Below are positions 56,726-64,000 of a stretch of 64,000 nt of DNA, piece by piece; the stretch's first letter is position 1; the number at the start of each line of letters is the position of its first letter. Source of the stretch: a virus; IMG/VR virus record IMGVR_UViG_3300009174_000002, positions 1-64,000 of that record; one strand, written 5' to 3'. The position numbers and the translations under genes were made by a program. The notes under the pieces were generated by a model, which was given only the letters and a program-made list of their open reading frames with translations, did no database searches and had not been told where the DNA came from.

Positions 56726-56755
56726 CCTTAAAAGTAAATAAGTTTACTTAAGGCT
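56724..56755 (+). other. Stem-loop after first plus-strand gene
   Basis: An imperfect inverted repeat, AGCCTTAAAAGTAAA / TTTACTTAAGGCT, overlaps the stop codon region of the gene ending at 56725. It lacks a following T-run, so it could be an RNA processing or stability element and not a terminator. Confidence 0.45.
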
Positions 56756-56786
56756 ATATATCTTTATGGTATAAAAATAAACAAAA

Positions 56787-57038
56787 ATGGCAACTTTAAA
56801 TCTTAAATTGGTAGATATAAAAAATAAAACTTCAGAAAAATCTTGGAAAAAAGCCATTGATCTTAAAAAACAATATGTAGTTATATCTACTGGACTCGAT
56901 GATGAAGAAGAACCATTTACTCAATTACTTACAGGTAAGGAGGTTTTATTAGAATACTGGCCACCAAATGCCGATCCTATAGAGGATGAAGAAGAGTTGG
57001 GTTGGTTTGAAATTTATGAAGTAGTTATTGAAAATTAA
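56787..57038 (+). CDS. Hypothetical small acidic protein
   Basis: An 83-residue acidic protein (GLDDEEEPFTQLLTGKEVLLE, ADPIEDEEELGWFEIYEVVIE). No recognised family. It is followed after 5 bases by the next gene, so co-transcribed. Confidence 0.65.
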   Translation: MATLNLKLVDIKNKTSEKSWKKAIDLKKQYVVISTGLDDEEEPFTQLLTGKEVLLEYWPPNADPIEDEEELGWFEIYEVVIEN

Positions 57039-57043
57039 AAAAT

Positions 57044-57562
57044 ATGCAACTCGAATTAAAAAAAATAAAAATTTCAAAAGGTTTAAGCCATGAAACAATT
57101 GCATTCACAGGTGAATTGTGGGTAAATGGTGAAAAGGCAGCACTAGTAGAGAATAGTGGTACAGGCGGTCCCAATAGGGTATATCCTTTTCCTTCCAGTG
57201 ATGAAAATAAATTTAAACTGGTAAAAGAGGCAGATGAATATTGCAAAACACTTCCTCCTGTACCTTCAGGTGAAGATGATGATAATTTGCCTATGGATTT
57301 GGAATTTTGGATAAGTCTGGAAGTGGGGAAAATTGAACAACTAAAGGCAGTTGAAAAACATAGTAAAAAAGGCATTGTAATAGGCAACCCTAACAATCTT
57401 ATTCAATATAGGATTCTTAAATTACCTGGTAAAATAGAAGAAATTCTTCGACAACCAAATGGAATGGGATATCTTGAAAAGGCTATTGTTATGGCTAGAG
57501 AAAAATTAAAACCTGGAGAAGAAATTCTCAATAAAAATATTCCTGAAGGTTTATTAAAATAA
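57044..57562 (+). CDS. Hypothetical phage protein
   Basis: A 172-residue protein. The segment AFTGELWVNGEKAALVENSG, followed by GTGGPNRVYPF, forms beta strands around a Gly-rich turn. The C-terminal half is helical (EIVILRQ-type helices, YLEKAIVMAREKL). I do not recognise a characterised family. In the plus-strand operon with 5- and 8-base gaps. Confidence 0.65.
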   Translation: MQLELKKIKISKGLSHETIAFTGELWVNGEKAALVENSGTGGPNRVYPFPSSDENKFKLVKEADEYCKTLPPVPSGEDDDNLPMDLEFWISLEVGKIEQLKAVEKHSKKGIVIGNPNNLIQYRILKLPGKIEEILRQPNGMGYLEKAIVMAREKLKPGEEILNKNIPEGLLK

Positions 57563-57570
57563 AAAAAAGT

Positions 57571-57825
57571 ATGTCAAACCCTAATACATTTGGCGTAGAA
57601 TGGAAAGAAATACATGAACGCCAATCAAAAGTAAATATAGATGGAGAATTACTCTTAGTAAAGCATAATGTCTTAACTAATACATATTCTGCAATTTATA
57701 TTTGTGGTGAAGATGAGGAAGTAGTAAATTATGAATTTGAAGATTTGAGCGAAATTGATTTACAAGAAATTATAAAAAAAGGATTGGGTTACTTTAAACT
57801 ACACGCCAATAGGTGGGTTTGTTAA
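57571..57825 (+). CDS. Hypothetical small protein
   Basis: An 84-residue acidic protein (NTYSAIYICGEDEEVVNYEF, DLSEIDLQEIIKKGLGYF). Leader AATAAAAAAAAGT lacks a Shine-Dalgarno sequence, as elsewhere in the window. No function can be assigned. Confidence 0.62.
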   Translation: MSNPNTFGVEWKEIHERQSKVNIDGELLLVKHNVLTNTYSAIYICGEDEEVVNYEFEDLSEIDLQEIIKKGLGYFKLHANRWVC

Positions 57826-57850
57826 AAATTTATCTAAAAAGAAATTTAAA

Positions 57851-58456
57851 ATGAAAAATTCAGAGAATCCACAAATATTATCCAATCTAAATAAAGGTTT
57901 GTGGGATATTATGATTGCCGATGAAAGAATACTCAATCATTTATCTTATGAACAAATGAAAGAACTGGTAGATTTATATCAAAATTCTATTCCAGAAAAA
58001 GTAAAAACTGAAATAGATAAAATGGAATTGGAATTATTATTGCCAGCGGAAGTGACAGTGAAGGTAACTACTAAAAAGAAAGGTAAAGTATTAATTACAG
58101 ATTTTTATCACAAAGATTTAAAAGATAAAATATTGCCTATTCATAGCGAATTACATGAGTATATTCATTATAAGCAATTAATATCTTTTAGGCTTTATCA
58201 AAATGAAAATATTCTCAGATATTGGGATAATGGAGTTCCTAAGAAAATTTGTTGTGAAGCGATGAGAGGACAATTTACTTTTTGTTCTGAACATGGTTTA
58301 AATTGCCCAGATTATTTTATAAGATGCAGACCTACTGGAGAATTTCAAATAAATGCCGATAATCGTACCTATGCTATATCTAATTGTCCATTCTGTGGAA
58401 AATCTGTTAATCAAGAAAAAGAACAAAGACAAGGTTTTGTAATTAATTTAATTTAA
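57851..58456 (+). CDS. Zinc-ribbon-containing hypothetical protein
   Basis: A 201-residue protein. The N-terminal 60 residues are helical (NLNKGLWDIMIADERIL). The C-terminal 65 residues contain KICCEAMRGQFTFCSEHGLNC, CRPTGEFQI, and a final SNCPFCGKSVNQEKEQ, so a Cys4-type metal site built from CC and CPFC is likely. The pattern resembles a small CPxCG zinc-ribbon domain found in many phage proteins. Function unknown. Confidence 0.68.
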   Translation: MKNSENPQILSNLNKGLWDIMIADERILNHLSYEQMKELVDLYQNSIPEKVKTEIDKMELELLLPAEVTVKVTTKKKGKVLITDFYHKDLKDKILPIHSELHEYIHYKQLISFRLYQNENILRYWDNGVPKKICCEAMRGQFTFCSEHGLNCPDYFIRCRPTGEFQINADNRTYAISNCPFCGKSVNQEKEQRQGFVINLI

Positions 58457-58468
58457 ATAAATAAGTTT

Positions 58469-58903
58469 ATGCGCACTATAAAATGTATACCTATTTCACT
58501 TCCTTCTATTGATAATTCAAACGAATTTGACATACATTTGATAGCAATTGATGATATTTGGAAAGGAAAATGGGCCTATGATACACAAGAAAAAATATTA
58601 TTTCAAGCAATTGGGAATTTTAAAGCTAATCCTACTGGTACTTATAGAAAAGTAATTGCTAGTACAAACCCTAAGTTAGAAAAAGTATTTACTATTTCTG
58701 TAGAAAATATAGAAAAACTTCAAAAAGAATTAGGAAAAGAAATTGAAGTTGAGATTAAAGTTAGTAGTCCTTGTACTTGTGATACCGCTGAAAAATTATT
58801 TAAATGTCCATTTGCCTGCTCTGGAAATGATGGAGATATAGAATGTAATAGAAGATGGCCAGGAGGAGATTTTTGGAAAAAAGAAATTTTGATTAAAGCT
58901 TAA
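58469..58903 (+). CDS. Hypothetical phage protein with Cys cluster
   Basis: A 144-residue protein. The N-terminal part is beta-rich (YRKVIASTNPKLEKVFTISVE). The C-terminus has SSPCTCDTAEKLFKCPFACSG, then IECNRRWPGG, a possible metal site. Seen by me only as an uncharacterised phage protein type. It is 12 bases after the preceding gene and 10 before the next. Confidence 0.62.
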   Translation: MRTIKCIPISLPSIDNSNEFDIHLIAIDDIWKGKWAYDTQEKILFQAIGNFKANPTGTYRKVIASTNPKLEKVFTISVENIEKLQKELGKEIEVEIKVSSPCTCDTAEKLFKCPFACSGNDGDIECNRRWPGGDFWKKEILIKA

Positions 58904-58913
58904 ATTTAAAAAT

Positions 58914-59108
58914 ATGAAACTTCTAACCAAATTTAAAGAACAAGAAGTAGAACTAAATACACATATTGTAAATTGGAATAAGGAAAGTATAAATATACCT
59001 TTCAAATTCAAACGTTATCTTAGTTTGAATGTAAATATTGAAGAGGCAAAGGAATTGCGAGATCTTTTAACAAAATATTTAGCAAACTATGAAGAAAAAA
59101 ACTATTGA
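58914..59108 (+). CDS. Hypothetical small protein
   Basis: A 64-residue protein with strands (EVELNTHIVNWNKESI) and a C-terminal helix (IEEAKELRDLLTKYLANYEE). It is short but has an uninterrupted frame, a suitable A-rich leader and regular operon spacing. No function assigned. Confidence 0.58.
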   Translation: MKLLTKFKEQEVELNTHIVNWNKESINIPFKFKRYLSLNVNIEEAKELRDLLTKYLANYEEKNY

Positions 59109-59126
59109 TCCTTAAAATAAAAAAAC

Positions 59127-59699
59127 ATGCAAGGTACTATAATTTTAACTTCTATTGATCCAACTACAGTAAAAAAAGGGCAAGTTGTTATTTATCGTGT
59201 TGGTGGTATAAGAACTAAAGGAATAATTGAACAAGTAATTGATGAGAACCATGTTCACCTTTATGGTTTTAAATCTGGAAATAACCATGAAATACAAAGA
59301 GAATTGCAAACTCTAGCAATTCAATATAAAAAATATACAGTTCCTAATTCTACTGAAAGTTTAAGATTAGAGGAAGGTGAAAGTTATTTAGAAACCGTAC
59401 CCTTGATGTATGTCCAATGGGAAGAAATTCTTAAACGTGATTTAATTAATCGCAATATAGAATTTAAATTCAAATATCGAGTAAATAACGAATGGAAAGA
59501 AGTTTTACTTCCTAGCGAATGGTCAGAAGAAAATAAAAAAGTAGGTATTGTTATTTTTGAAAAAGGAACTAAAATAATATATACTGAGAATGAGGCACAA
59601 AAATTAGTTTTATCCGCCTGGCATGACGGATGGAATTCTTGCAATGAAAAAAGAGGAGATATGCCTGATAAGTTTTGGCTAGAAAATAAAAAAGTTTAA
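59127..59699 (+). CDS. Hypothetical protein with SH3-like start
   Basis: A 190-residue protein. Residues 17-45 (KKGQVVIYRVGGIRTKGIIEQVI) look like an SH3-type beta barrel. The C-terminal half includes an acidic, Trp-rich region (LPSEWSEENKKVGIVIFEKG, SAWHDGWNSCNEKRGDMPDKFW). No recognised enzyme motif. It is preceded by an A-rich leader and is part of the same plus-strand operon. Confidence 0.6.
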   Translation: MQGTIILTSIDPTTVKKGQVVIYRVGGIRTKGIIEQVIDENHVHLYGFKSGNNHEIQRELQTLAIQYKKYTVPNSTESLRLEEGESYLETVPLMYVQWEEILKRDLINRNIEFKFKYRVNNEWKEVLLPSEWSEENKKVGIVIFEKGTKIIYTENEAQKLVLSAWHDGWNSCNEKRGDMPDKFWLENKKV

Positions 59700-59720
59700 T
59701 TAATAAAAACTATTAAATAT

Positions 59721-59969
59721 ATGAATGGTATTACCTTTAGAGACAAAAGTTTAGTGTTAAAAAAAATTGCTGAATTTAAGAAAAATACTTTTTTTGATTT
59801 ATATAATCAATTAACCTCTGAACAACAAAGATTTTTTAGAATGATGTATTCTCACAAAAATCCTGAACTTTCTATTGAAGAAATTTACGATAAAATACCT
59901 CTGGAAAAAATAGACTGGGCTATTTATCAATGCGAAAATACAATAATTAAAAACAATAAACAACAATAA
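59721..59969 (+). CDS. Hypothetical small helical protein
   Basis: An 82-residue helical protein (YNQLTSEQQRFFRMMYSHKN, IEEIYDKIPLEKIDWAI). It reads like a small accessory phage protein of unknown role. It ends 2 bases before the lipoprotein gene at 59972, so the two are co-transcribed. Confidence 0.62.
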   Translation: MNGITFRDKSLVLKKIAEFKKNTFFDLYNQLTSEQQRFFRMMYSHKNPELSIEEIYDKIPLEKIDWAIYQCENTIIKNNKQQ

Positions 59970-59971
59970 AA

Positions 59972-60142
59972 ATGAAAATTAAAACAATTCTAGGCATTCT
60001 ATTATTAATTGCCTTTCTTTTTAGCTGTAGGAAAGAATTATCAGTAACCAAACCTACTCCAAGGCCCAAGGCTCCACCTTCTGATCAATTACCGTGGCAA
60101 GTATTAACAGGACATGCCACTACAATTATAGGCAATCCTTAA
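59972..60142 (+). CDS. Small Pro-rich lipoprotein, o-spanin (Rz1-like) candidate
   Basis: A 56-residue protein. Residues 1-18 are a lipoprotein signal (KTILGILLLIAFLFS) with lipobox L-F-S-C at residues 16-19. The mature peptide is short and Pro-rich (TKPTPRPKAPPSD), as in the outer-membrane spanin Rz1 of lambda-like phages. An o-spanin would pair with an inner-membrane i-spanin to fuse inner and outer membranes in lysis; no partner with an N-terminal anchor is visible next to it. It could also be a small surface-exclusion lipoprotein. It is too short for most ORF cut-offs. Confidence 0.6.
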   Translation: MKIKTILGILLLIAFLFSCRKELSVTKPTPRPKAPPSDQLPWQVLTGHATTIIGNP

Positions 60143-60174
60143 TTCCTTTTAAAAAAATTAATCCCTATTGAAAA

Positions 60175-60218
60175 CATAAAAAAAGGCTTAGTAATTAAAC
60201 TAAGCCTTTTGTTTTTTT
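60175..60218. terminator. Bidirectional terminator between lipoprotein and capsid genes
   Basis: The hairpin AAAAGGCTTAGT / ACTAAGCCTTTT is followed by GTTTTTTT on the plus strand and by TTTTATGTTTTC on the minus strand. It separates the convergent genes ending at 60142 (+) and 60236 (-). Confidence 0.85.
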
Positions 60219-60235
60219 ATTTAAACTCATATTGG

Positions 60236-61969
60236 TTATGAGTTATTTACAAGAGCGGGTTGGTAAACTTGGAAAGTTTCAATTCCCTTCATAATAACTA
60301 GGCAATAGAACCTGTTATTCAACATCTTAGTTCCAAAACGGCTAGAAATCATCTTTCTAGGATTGAAGTCTTGGTCTTCAATAACTGTTGGTGATAAGAT
60401 ATATTCAATGTAAGGACAATAAACATATCCAGTATCAAAGAAAGAACTTCCCTTTCTACCTACAAGGCAAATTTCAGAAGGGATAAAAGGATCCACATAA
60501 ACCTGATACTTACTTTGAAGTGTACCAATTTTTTCAACACCTAAAGTAAACTTGGTTCCCATTTCGTCACCATCATAAGCCTTAAATGTATCAAGGTTAA
60601 CTAACTTAGCTGCACCTTCTGCAGAAATCAATACCCAGTTAGCACCACCTTGACGTGTTGATTTTTGAATTTTAGCATTAGCTCTATTGATAGCCAAAAC
60701 TAAACCTTGGTTATAGTCGGCTTCAATACCTCTAAATACTGTGTTTGCTGGATTAGGATCTACTGAATTATAAAAATCAGCGTTCCAAAGTTCAATATGA
60801 CCAGCGAAAGTGATTAACTCTCTAATGATCAATCTATCTTTTTCACCAGCTATTTGTTCAGCTAACAACTGTGATAATTCAGCTTCAGCATCAATAGCAT
60901 AATATGCCATCAAGTCCTGAGCTAATTCAACAGTCCAAGCTGTTTTCATTTTGTGAATCTGAGTTGTAATAGGAATTGATTTAACTTCCATTTTCAATTC
61001 AGAACTAAATGCGGGATTCAACTCTAGGTTTAAATATTGACGGAAACCTAAACGTAAGCTAATAGTTGCGATACCAGATTTCAAAGGAGAAATTCTGAAT
61101 CTCAATTTGTTATTAACTGCTCCAGGACCACCTGCACGACCAACAGTTGAAGTTGTATTGTTAGGGGCTAAAGCGTTAGCATTTCTATCAGATGACATAA
61201 CATCATCACCATAGTTCATTTGTACTCTTTGGAAGAAGAAATCTACTCCATATACTTTAGCACCAGTAGATTCATAAAGCATAACCGAAGCTGCTTCATC
61301 CATTGTAATTCCACCAATTGAAGAAAGGTCAAATTCAACTACTGCAAATTGAGGATTACCACTACCATCAGTTAATGTAGCTGTTGCTGTTAAAGCTGCT
61401 GCATTGGCTGTATCGTTTTGTCCACCAATTGAAGTATTGTTAAAAGAACCTGCGGTAGCATTCCAACCTCTGGCAATAACCTTACCCTTTGAAATGTCAT
61501 AATTGGCATTATCATAGAATTGGTCATAACCTGTTAAACTTTGGAAAGTATTTCCTGACATATCATCAGCCTGACCACCTGAAAGGTTGTTGGCTAAATA
61601 ATCACTACCAATAGGTTTCTTAGTAGTTGAGACATGGTAATCAAGATAGAAAGCTAAACCGAAAGGATATGACAAAGGTTGTACTGATACTAAATTAGGA
61701 GTAACCATCATCGCATTTTGTCTACGAATCATAGGTATCGCAATTGTATCAAATACTGCCATATCAGCTGTAGAGTTATTTTCTTTCAAAATTTGTCTTT
61801 TTTGATTCTCCATCAAAACAGCCATATTTGCCATATCTCTACCTTTCAATTTATATAGATAGCCAGTGCCTTTCCATGCTTCTACAAGCACCTGGCGCTT
61901 CGCTCTCTCATCATGTTCCATCAATCTTCCTAGATTTTTTTCTTCTAGGTTTTCCTTAATGAATTTCAT
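60236..61969 (-). CDS. Major capsid protein (gp23-like)
   Basis: A 577-residue precursor with clear T4 gp23 features: KMKTAWTVELAQDLMAYYAI, DAEAELSQLLAEQIAGEKDR, RQGGANWVLISAEGAAKL, YQVYVDPFIPSEICLVGRKG, YCPYIEYILSPTVIEDQDF, and SSRFGTKMLNNRFYCLV near the C-terminus. The N-terminal 63 residues are helical and charged and end in RQILKE followed by NNSTADM; L-K-E at 61-63 fits T4-type processing (T4 gp23 is cut after residue 65). The mature shell subunit would be about 514 residues. Strong terminator downstream. Confidence 0.96.
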   Translation of the reverse strand: MKFIKENLEEKNLGRLMEHDERAKRQVLVEAWKGTGYLYKLKGRDMANMAVLMENQKRQILKENNSTADMAVFDTIAIPMIRRQNAMMVTPNLVSVQPLSYPFGLAFYLDYHVSTTKKPIGSDYLANNLSGGQADDMSGNTFQSLTGYDQFYDNANYDISKGKVIARGWNATAGSFNNTSIGGQNDTANAAALTATATLTDGSGNPQFAVVEFDLSSIGGITMDEAASVMLYESTGAKVYGVDFFFQRVQMNYGDDVMSSDRNANALAPNNTTSTVGRAGGPGAVNNKLRFRISPLKSGIATISLRLGFRQYLNLELNPAFSSELKMEVKSIPITTQIHKMKTAWTVELAQDLMAYYAIDAEAELSQLLAEQIAGEKDRLIIRELITFAGHIELWNADFYNSVDPNPANTVFRGIEADYNQGLVLAINRANAKIQKSTRQGGANWVLISAEGAAKLVNLDTFKAYDGDEMGTKFTLGVEKIGTLQSKYQVYVDPFIPSEICLVGRKGSSFFDTGYVYCPYIEYILSPTVIEDQDFNPRKMISSRFGTKMLNNRFYCLVIMKGIETFQVYQPALVNNS

Positions 61970-62109
61970 TTATTCTTTTTGTTTTTGTTAATCAATGTGT
62001 GTTAAATTTTAAATCTTTAATACTTTTTTTATATATTGTAGTTTTTTCAAAAGTTTAAAAAATTAAATTGATTTAGTAGTTTTTTGAATCATTGTTAGTA
62101 ATAACAGCA

Positions 62110-62146
62110 AAATAGGGAGTAGTTGATTAAACTATACTCCCTATTT
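62110..62146 (-). terminator. Hairpin terminator between scaffold and capsid genes
   Basis: The inverted repeat AAATAGGGAGTA / TACTCCCTATTT has a 13-base loop and lies 12 bases after the scaffold stop. The T-run is short, so termination may be partial, allowing some read-through into the capsid gene. Confidence 0.65.
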
Positions 62147-62157
62147 CTAATTAAATT

Positions 62158-63633
62158 TTATTGGAAATAACTATCGTTATATCCCTCAAGACCCATCAAG
62201 AAACGAATTCTAGAATCTTTTTCATTTATTTGTTCTGGTTTATTCGTTTCAAAATTTTCAGATTCTTTCAAACTATTAATAGTTTTTACAGAACTCTTAG
62301 TTCTTTGAACAGTTTCATTTAAAGATTCATGTGCCTGTTCTCTTATAACTTTAACTAATTTCTTATACAAATTATCAATTTTTTGAGGATTTGAACATTT
62401 GTCAAATGATTCAGAAATTTTAAGTCTAGTTTCTTTATCTAATTTATCACCAACGGCAGTTAAAATACCATTAGCTTTGGTAATTTTATAAGCCTCTAAT
62501 TTAAATTTATTCACTTGTTTTTGTAAAAGTGCAATTTGTTTGGAAGCTTCAACCAACATTTTTGATTTTTTAACTTCTTCAGAGATAGCAACTTTTTTCC
62601 CATCACCAGCTCCACCACCAGAAGTAGATGTAACCTTTTTAAATGTAGGTTTAGTTTCAACTTTTTTAGCAGTTTTATTATCGGTTACTCCAGCAAATTT
62701 TGGTTTTGTTTCAATTTTTCTAGATTTATTTTCACCAGAAACTTTTCCAAAACTTTTTTGTAAATCGCTATCTGTTTTCTTAAATTCATCAGGAACGTCT
62801 ACTCCATCATAAGGATCTTCTGTTTCTTTAAGTTTTTTCTTAGTAACAACTTTTTCTGGTTGTTTCTTAACTACTTTTTTAGTTTTAGATTGTTTATTTA
62901 AAGCTTCGTTAATTTCTTGTTCAACTTCAGCTTCTAACATTACTGATTCTTCAATATCATCAAACTCATCATCGCCTTCATCATCAAATTCTAAACCAGC
63001 TTCGTCTTCGCCAAAATCTTCTCCATCTTCAAAACCTTCTTCATACTCTTCTTCGTCACCAAAACTAAAATCTTCATCTCCACCTTCTTCGCCAGCGAGA
63101 TCCCCATCTTCTTCCTGGGCTACCGATGCTAGAGTAGATCCTAATTCATGGTAGGTATCAGGACTATCAATTATATCTTCTAATTCGCCAGCGGTAACTG
63201 GACCATCAAGAGCTTCTTCGCCTTCTTCTTCTTCATGTTGCAAAAGATCAAGTTCAGGCTCTAATAATTCGTCGGTATATTCTTCAAAGGTTTCATCCTC
63301 TGTAGGAGTTAAATCAGCTGTAGGATCCACATATTCATCTTCCCCCTCTAAACCTTCTTCACCTTCAAAATCTCCTTCTCCGCCTAGTTCTTCGCCACCA
63401 CCACCACCAAAATCTTCACCACCTTCGCCTCCGAAATCTTCTCCTCCACCCATTTCTCCACCTTCATCTTCGCCTCCTGCATCTAGGCCTAGATCATCAT
63501 CAAGTGGTTCATCATCAGCTTCGTTCATAAAATGTTCGTAATCTTCTTTCAACCTAGCACGAAGTTTTTTTGTTATTTCACTTTCTTCTTTTTTAGGTTT
63601 TAAAGTAGATCTTTTATTTTTTTCTGTAGCCAT
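62158..63633 (-). CDS. Prohead scaffold/core protein (gp22-like)
   Basis: A 491-residue protein adjacent to and transcribed before the capsid gene, as gp22 is in T4. Residues 40-245 are extremely acidic and Gly-rich (long Glu/Asp/Gly runs). The C-terminal third is helical (ASKQIALLQKQVNKFKLEAY, GILTAVGDKLDKETRLKISES, KIDNLYKKLVKVIREQA), the usual C-terminal signature of T4-like scaffolds. Several [L/I]-x-E sites occur (RLKE near 30, SLKE near 462), as expected for a protein fragmented during maturation. Longer than T4 gp22 (269 aa) because of the acidic expansion. Confidence 0.85.
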   Translation of the reverse strand: MATEKNKRSTLKPKKEESEITKKLRARLKEDYEHFMNEADDEPLDDDLGLDAGGEDEGGEMGGGEDFGGEGGEDFGGGGGEELGGEGDFEGEEGLEGEDEYVDPTADLTPTEDETFEEYTDELLEPELDLLQHEEEEGEEALDGPVTAGELEDIIDSPDTYHELGSTLASVAQEEDGDLAGEEGGDEDFSFGDEEEYEEGFEDGEDFGEDEAGLEFDDEGDDEFDDIEESVMLEAEVEQEINEALNKQSKTKKVVKKQPEKVVTKKKLKETEDPYDGVDVPDEFKKTDSDLQKSFGKVSGENKSRKIETKPKFAGVTDNKTAKKVETKPTFKKVTSTSGGGAGDGKKVAISEEVKKSKMLVEASKQIALLQKQVNKFKLEAYKITKANGILTAVGDKLDKETRLKISESFDKCSNPQKIDNLYKKLVKVIREQAHESLNETVQRTKSSVKTINSLKESENFETNKPEQINEKDSRIRFLMGLEGYNDSYFQ

Positions 63634-63685
63634 TTAATTTTACTTTTTTAATTGAAAGTTTTTTAAAAACACTTCCTATTTGTTT

Positions 63686-63698
63686 TTTAAATATTGTA
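63686..63698 (-). promoter_or_regulatory. Late-promoter-like element of the scaffold gene
   Basis: The coding strand reads TACAATATTTAAA, 53-65 bases upstream of the scaffold start at 63633. Confidence 0.45.
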
Positions 63699-63718
63699 GT
63701 ATTTTAAAATAATTAATT

Positions 63719-63982
63719 TTATACAGCAATATTATTTGATAAACTTAATAATTGTTTTTTAACTGAATTTAAAGTTGAAAATAAACCTTTAAAACCATAA
63801 TATAATCTTTTTATCCATTGTCCTAAATTTTCATTTAGTATAGTAACCTTTTTACCAGTTTCTTTTTCAAGTAAAGATTTTAATATTTCTATTTTCTTAC
63901 TTTCTTTTACTTTATCTTTTCCTTTAGATTTATCAATTGATAATTTGCTACTAACTGTTGTTTTAGTAGTAAATTCCTTCAT
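63719..63982 (-). CDS. LLEKYS-tagged small head protein
   Basis: An 87-residue protein. The N-terminal 30 residues are Lys/Ser-rich. Residues 31-51 contain EILKSLLEKETGKKVTILNE, matching the second tag class and ending in L-N-E at residue 51. The mature peptide would be only about 36 residues (NLGQWIKRLYYGFKGLFSTL...), amphipathic and basic. It sits directly before the scaffold gene, where T4 has its small core proteins. It may continue an operon beyond the window. Confidence 0.68.
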   Translation of the reverse strand: MKEFTTKTTVSSKLSIDKSKGKDKVKESKKIEILKSLLEKETGKKVTILNENLGQWIKRLYYGFKGLFSTLNSVKKQLLSLSNNIAV

Positions 63983-64000
63983 TGTCTCATTTACAAATTC

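Noticed and set aside
1-64000. tRNA genes
   Set aside because: No convincing cloverleaf or T-loop GTTCGA-type sequence was found by eye outside genes; intergenic gaps are short. A covariance-model scan would settle this.

Overview
The window is a late/structural region of a large T4-type tailed phage (myovirus) that probably infects a member of the Bacteroidota. T4-type identity rests on a gp23-like major capsid protein (60236-61969), an adjacent gp22-like acidic scaffold (62158-63633), a gp20-like portal (33445-36111), a gp18-like sheath (52523-55306) and a gp19-like tail tube (45173-45667). The host inference rests on three things: an ECF sigma factor of the Bacteroidetes type, A-rich leaders without Shine-Dalgarno sequences, and one TAnnTTTG promoter-like box. 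The DNA is very AT-rich except for one GC-rich island inside a tail-spike gene. Terminase, prohead protease and replication genes are not in the window.

Layout. 33-365 (-) is an S24-like peptidase gene. 457-7370 (+) is an accessory/early cluster: CCA-adding enzyme, SLOG-like protein, a protein with integrase-type repeats, the ECF sigma factor, a Myb/SANT-like protein and several unknowns. 7441-23559 (-) holds baseplate, tail and collar genes. 23620-30183 (-) holds two beta-helix spikes sharing an N-terminal adaptor. 30225-36428 (-) holds small structural genes and the portal, which is interrupted by two mini-inteins. 36725-50744 (-) is a long run of small proteins together with the tail tube and free-standing homing-type endonucleases. 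50872-56180 (-) holds the sheath and two further small proteins. 56372-60142 (+) is an island of small unknown genes ending in an Rz1-like lipoprotein. 60236-63982 (-) holds capsid, scaffold and one small core-type protein.

The most notable content is a set of roughly 25 small proteins that begin with, or contain internally, a short peptide ending in [L/I]-x-E, most often a 10-residue form such as MNLINKILKE. In many of them this is followed by the conserved motif ENLFKPRRIEDR. The length, position and final [L/I]-x-E match the capsid-targeting sequence of T4 internal head proteins, which the prohead protease gp21 removes. I infer a greatly expanded repertoire of capsid-packaged, probably injected proteins. 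Cargo includes a candidate ADP-ribosyltransferase, two ART-like proteins, a minimal kinase-like protein, a GNAT-like domain, a ParB-like domain, a KTSC domain and several paralogous small folds of unknown function. Several genes look like polyproteins with internal processing sites.

Other points of note: a recurrent late-promoter-like element (coding strand TATTTAAAG) upstream of many minus-strand units; intrinsic terminators directly after sheath, tube, capsid and scaffold; a GIY-YIG nuclease whose start duplicates that of the downstream baseplate gene; and disruptions at homopolymers or by an in-frame stop in that baseplate gene and in a PD-(D/E)XK nuclease.
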